DNA of 5,467 nt from Pseudomonadota bacterium (GTDB taxonomy: Bacteria > Pseudomonadota > Alphaproteobacteria > UBA1280 > UBA12223), in NCBI GenBank assembly GCA_002937495.1, contig PTJW01000066.1, forward strand, positions 1 through 5,467, read 5' to 3'. The notes under the pieces are model-generated. The model worked only from the letters and a program-made list of their open reading frames with translations. It was not told where the DNA came from and did not search any database. The translations under genes and the position numbers were made by a program. This document shows, in pieces, positions 4,350 to 5,467 of the stretch. Every line of letters starts with the position of its first letter. Within the stretch, counting starts at the first letter, position 1.

Positions 4350-5467
4350 ATGTATTTAACTGGATTACTACAAGCTTTTGGCGTAGCTGCATTAATGAGC
4401 TTATATAATGTATATATTAAAGTAGGTATTAACTTATTTGATATTAAACCATTAATTTTTCCTGGTGTATATTTACTAGTTACAGCAGGTGTTATGTTAT
4501 TACTATCAGGCCCTGGTAGATTTATGATTTCATCTATTAAACGACCAGCTACTTGGATTTATGGTTTTGCTTTAATTGGTGTATTTGTAACTGATATTTT
4601 CTTAACTAAGTATGTTTCTGGTACTGAATTAGCGATTCTAACAAGAGTTGCTGTACCTGTATCAATGATTTTAGCTTTTGTTATTTTAAAAAGAAGACTG
4701 CACATATCTGACTTTTTAAGTGCTGCTATTATTATAACTTCAATTAGCCTAGTTTTAGCAACTCAAAACCAAGATATCTTAAAATACATTATAATTGGCT
4801 GTATTTTAGGTGGTATTTTTGAAGCTATCAATTTCTTCTGCACTGAAGTTCATAAAGATTCACAAGAAGCTCATGTTTCTGGAGATATTCGTGATAGAGC
4901 AAGGGTTGTATCATTTGTTACATTTTTAACAAGTATGATTTTCATTATTTTAAGCTACATTACAGCTGAAACTAACGAACTATTAAATCTAAATGAAATG
5001 CTAGGCTTAAATATTTTACCGGTAGTAAATGATATATTCCATTTACCAACAATTATTTCTGCTGCTATATTTGGTTGCCTTATATCTCCATTTATTAGAT
5101 ACTTCCAGTGGTCAGCAAGCTTAAAAGTAAATACTGAAACTGTTTTAACTATTTTAGCTTTATGCCCTATTATGACATTAGCTCTAGAGTACCCAGCTTC
5201 ATTTATTGATTACTTTGAGTTAAAGCAAACATCATTTGCTGAAGGTAGCTTAAATATTATTTTAATTACATTATTTATGACAGCTGGGGCTACTTTAGCT
5301 GCTTATATTAAAAGCTACAGTAAATTTAAAGAAGCAAAAGGTAAAAACTTCTGGGAGAAGGTTAAAAATTCTTCAAAAGTTGAATCTGAAAACCTAGCTA
5401 TTGGTTTTTCTGCAAATAACATGGCAGACTATGAAGTAGTAAAAAATACTATTGATTTTTATGAAGG
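4350..5467 (+). CDS. DMT-superfamily (EamA-like) membrane transporter, 3' end outside the window
   Basis: The frame opens at ATG 4350 with AAAGGA (4337-4342) seven bases upstream and stays open for 372 codons to the edge. I count about ten hydrophobic segments, at roughly 2-24, 37-53, 69-88, 96-113, 121-137, 145-164, 188-204, 232-248, 263-279 and 301-320. This is the ten-helix, two-repeat layout of drug/metabolite transporters. The end of each half has the EamA feel: TELAILTRVAVPVSMILAF around 92-110, and SLKVNTETVLTILALCPI around 257-274. The family exports or imports small metabolites; the substrate cannot be told. Two points are unusual: a charged loop of about 24 residues between helices 6 and 7, and at least 50 residues of polar sequence after the last helix, continuing past the window. 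Rickettsia-like bacteria often carry several such transporters. Confidence 0.75.
   Translation, partial: MYLTGLLQAFGVAALMSLYNVYIKVGINLFDIKPLIFPGVYLLVTAGVMLLLSGPGRFMISSIKRPATWIYGFALIGVFVTDIFLTKYVSGTELAILTRVAVPVSMILAFVILKRRLHISDFLSAAIIITSISLVLATQNQDILKYIIIGCILGGIFEAINFFCTEVHKDSQEAHVSGDIRDRARVVSFVTFLTSMIFIILSYITAETNELLNLNEMLGLNILPVVNDIFHLPTIISAAIFGCLISPFIRYFQWSASLKVNTETVLTILALCPIMTLALEYPASFIDYFELKQTSFAEGSLNIILITLFMTAGATLAAYIKSYSKFKEAKGKNFWEKVKNSSKVESENLAIGFSANNMADYEVVKNTIDFYE

Overview
The window comes from a strongly AT-rich bacterial chromosome, most likely a low-GC alphaproteobacterium. The pointers are an alphaproteobacterial-looking ribosomal protein S1 (570 residues, six S1 domains) and a TimA/Tim44-domain gene running directly into an MltA murein transglycosylase gene, an order I associate with alphaproteobacteria. 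Whether the source is a host-associated lineage (Rickettsiales or Holosporales type) or a streamlined free-living one cannot be settled from this sequence. Nothing looks like an insertion sequence, prophage, CRISPR array, tRNA or rRNA.

Left part (1-1931, minus strand): an apparent operon reads timA, mltA, then possibly a third gene cut by the window edge. timA and mltA overlap by 11 bases. After mltA there is an AGGAG box and a reading frame that looks like a Sec signal peptide but has no ATG/GTG/TTG at a sensible distance. The same bases form a perfect 10-bp inverted repeat. The operon has a good sigma70-type promoter (TTGTCT-17-TATAAT).

Centre (1932-2279): a divergent intergenic region of about 350 bp. 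It holds the leftward timA promoter, a 15-bp dyad, the rightward rpsA promoter (TTGAAA-17-TATATT), and a leader of about 165 nt that can fold into two long imperfect hairpins in front of an rpsA start codon with almost no Shine-Dalgarno sequence. This is the most interesting non-coding part of the window and is a candidate S1 autoregulatory leader.

Centre-right (2280-4048): rpsA, with extreme codon bias (every Asn codon is AAC and every Arg codon is AGA), followed by a clear Rho-independent terminator.

Right part (4049-5467, plus strand): a new transcription unit with its own promoter (TTGATG-17-TATACT). It encodes a 58-residue single-pass membrane protein and then a multi-spanning protein of the drug/metabolite transporter (EamA-like) type that runs off the window. 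Both have the same strong ribosome-binding layout (AAGGA, 7 nt, ATG) and they are 11 bp apart, so they are probably made together.

Most of the window is ordinary core genome. The parts worth a second look are the rpsA leader, the odd start of the gene at the left edge, and the small protein paired with the transporter.
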